Shown here: piece after piece, positions 4,849-6,245 of the stretch
Numbering within the stretch: position 1 is the stretch's first letter
How the letters are laid out: the number at the start of each line of letters is the position of its first letter
NCBI GenBank assembly: GCA_020444765.1
Contig: JAGRHW010000215.1
Coordinates: forward strand, 1 to 6,245
Length of the DNA stretch: 6,245 nt
Reading direction: 5' to 3'
Source of the DNA: Gammaproteobacteria bacterium
Lineage (GTDB): Bacteria > Pseudomonadota > Gammaproteobacteria > Granulosicoccales > Granulosicoccaceae
Position numbers and translations under genes: made by a program
Notes under the pieces: generated by a model
The model's input: only the letters and a program-made list of their open reading frames with translations
Databases searched by the model: none
Told to the model about the DNA's origin: nothing

Positions 4849-5064
4849 CCTGAAAAATTTGCAATCGTCCTGATTGTGCCTTGGTCTATACTAGTAACTA
4901 ACATTCGCCCCGGTCAGTGGAGAGTAATTCCTGAGCGGGGCGGCTTTCGTGCTGATTCAGATTGATTCATTCCTGAGTGCCCGATCCGGAGTGTACGCTT
5001 CGGGAACGATATAAACGCGGGGCACGGCATGTTAAAAACCCTGCAAATCGTTTACAGGTTGATT
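4849..5064. other. Spacer between OPX and beta-barrel genes
   Basis: These 216 bases contain no gene. A TATACT box (4887-4892) within TCTATACTAGTA is followed by a strong imperfect stem-loop (4906-4942) and a 9-base direct repeat ATTCCTGAG (4927-4935 and 4969-4977). The ATG at 5029, in frame with the barrel gene, lies inside this interval and could be its true start. The spacing from the OPX gene is large for a simple operon, suggesting either a second promoter or a processed or attenuated junction. Confidence 0.5.
4906..4942 (+). terminator. GC-rich stem-loop: weak terminator or 5' leader structure
   Basis: CGCCCCGGTCAG (4906-4917) pairs with CTGAGCGGGGCG (4931-4942) at 11 of 12 positions around a 13-base loop. 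Only three T residues follow within the next few bases, so termination would be inefficient. If the TATACT at 4887 is a -10, this stem would form at the very 5' end of the barrel transcript. Confidence 0.45.
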
Positions 5065-6245
5065 ATGTACCGGAAATTTCTGGCCACCTCATTACTCTTT
5101 CCTTTTGCCCTCGGCGGCGCTACTACAGCTTTTGCCGATGCCTGGGTACTCGAACCTTCAATAAAATTCGATATCGGCTATGACGATAATAACGGCATGG
5201 ACGTGACGGATCCGCAACGGGTTGGTGTTACCAAGGTCACCGGTGAGCTGATGCTGCGTCGTTTGTCCGAGACGCATTATTTTCGCGGCGGACTGCTTGC
5301 CGATGCGGTGGCCTACAGTGGTGATGAGAGTATCGACCCGAACTCTAACCAGGTCGCTTATTTTTCGACGACGTTTAAACGTCCGAGATCAAGCTGGGGC
5401 GCTAATTTCAGGTACCGCAGAGACTCCTTGTTGCGCGAGGCGGTGGCCAACTCGGATGAGATTATTCAGGTCGAAGAGAACCAGGATGCGTCGGTTGACC
5501 AGTTTCTGGACGTGACCCGCCAACGGCTATATCTGAAACCGTTTTATAACTACAACTTGACCCGCCTGATGAGTTTCGGGATGGATTACCAGCTCAGTAC
5601 GGTTGATCATGACAAGGGCGAAAGCGAGGCCGTCGATGTCCAGGACTACACCAACCAGGGCGTCAATTTCAGGCTGGATAAACAGATAACCCCGCTTGAC
5701 AAGGTAATAGGCACGGTCGGACATAGTTTTTATACCACTGACGTCGATACCAATGAGACGGAATATAGAACCAACTACCTGCGGCTCGGCTACGAGCGTT
5801 CGCTGTCACCGACCTTTACCGTCGGTGGCGATATAGGTTACCGGGTTACGGAGTTTAATGAGAGCCAGGAGGACATCAAAAAAGACGGTCCGATAGGCAG
5901 TGTTTCGGCGGTAAAAACCACGGGCCTGACAAAGTTCGAATTGCGCGCCGGTCTGGAGCTGTATCCGAGTTCCATCGGTCAGGTGGTGCAGACCCAGGAG
6001 CTGGTCGGCAACGTTACGCGGAACTTGTCCGAGCTGATGGTGTTCTCACTACAAAGCAGGTTTTATCAAAACACCGCTTTGTCAGGCAATGACACGGTTT
6101 TTATTGCAGGCGAAAATGCCACGGCCGATAACGACAGACGAAGTATGACTATCCGCCCGGAATTCCGCTGGCAGGTGGCCAGGGAGTGGGTGGTCGGTGC
6201 CGCCTATGCTTATCGTCGTGAAAAGCTTGAATCCAAGCCCGCGCC
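5065..6245 (+). CDS. Outer-membrane beta-barrel protein, putative exopolysaccharide porin (3' end beyond window)
   Basis: The open frame runs to the window edge, giving 393 residues from the ATG at 5065. That start has AGG (5056-5058) six bases upstream and gives a standard signal peptide (MYRKFLATSLLFPFALGG... to AFA|DA at 22-26). An in-frame ATG at 5029 would add 12 residues and is the alternative. The mature part opens with LEPSIKFDIGYDDNNGMDV, the type of first strand seen in outer-membrane proteins of EPS loci. It then alternates amphipathic strands and polar turns throughout (for example FGMDYQLSTV, LRLGYERSL, FTVGGDIGYRV, FELRAGLELY, FRWQVAREWVVGAAYAY). No soluble domain or cysteine is seen in the visible part. 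The nearest described groups are the EpsL-type and TIGR03016-type barrels of exosortase-associated polysaccharide loci; which one applies cannot be settled here. Following a helix-less OPX protein, it probably supplies the outer-membrane pore for the polymer. Confidence 0.8.
   Translation, partial: MYRKFLATSLLFPFALGGATTAFADAWVLEPSIKFDIGYDDNNGMDVTDPQRVGVTKVTGELMLRRLSETHYFRGGLLADAVAYSGDESIDPNSNQVAYFSTTFKRPRSSWGANFRYRRDSLLREAVANSDEIIQVEENQDASVDQFLDVTRQRLYLKPFYNYNLTRLMSFGMDYQLSTVDHDKGESEAVDVQDYTNQGVNFRLDKQITPLDKVIGTVGHSFYTTDVDTNETEYRTNYLRLGYERSLSPTFTVGGDIGYRVTEFNESQEDIKKDGPIGSVSAVKTTGLTKFELRAGLELYPSSIGQVVQTQELVGNVTRNLSELMVFSLQSRFYQNTALSGNDTVFIAGENATADNDRRSMTIRPEFRWQVAREWVVGAAYAYRREKLESKPA

Overview
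The window reads as a piece of a Gram-negative, probably gammaproteobacterial, chromosome. It encodes a TonB-dependent outer-membrane receptor, an OPX-type polysaccharide export protein, an outer-membrane beta-barrel protein, and one or two tiny proteins with exosortase (PEP-CTERM-like) tails. The organism assignment is inference from protein families and coding style. No taxonomic marker gene is present.

Layout. (1) 1-441, minus strand: N-terminal half of a patatin-like phospholipase of the RssA/YchK type, cut by the window edge. (2) 442-646: divergent intergenic region. (3) 647-2698, plus strand: a TonB-dependent receptor of about 683 residues with plug, barrel and terminal Phe. (4) 2699-3072: 374 bases of AT-rich, structured intergenic DNA with a perfect TATAAT box framed by a 9-base inverted repeat, a possible 33-residue ORF and a possible 11-codon leader. 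(5) 3073-3393: a 106-residue secreted protein ending in a VPIPGS-helix-ARR tripartite tail. (6) 3394-3673: hairpin-rich spacer. (7) 3674-3988: a second tiny secreted protein (104 residues) with a C-terminal helix and SRRK tail but no PEP-like motif. (8) 3989-4227: regulatory-looking spacer. (9) 4228-4848: a short, cysteine-free OPX protein (Poly_export plus SLBB). (10) 4849-5064: spacer with a long stem-loop. (11) 5065-6245: the start of an outer-membrane beta-barrel protein, cut by the right edge.

How the parts fit. The right half looks like the beginning of an exopolysaccharide export locus, probably of the exosortase-associated kind. The OPX protein is short: it has a cleavable signal, no lipobox cysteine and no C-terminal membrane helix, so it should not form an outer-membrane pore alone. 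The beta-barrel encoded next is a natural candidate for the missing outer-membrane conduit. The two tiny proteins just upstream have the general build of exosortase substrates (signal peptide, short polar body, C-terminal helix, basic end). No exosortase, glycosyltransferase, chain-length regulator or kinase is inside the window, so the exosortase link rests on the tails and the OPX neighbour. The TonB receptor and patatin are probably separate transcription units; their substrates cannot be read from the sequence.
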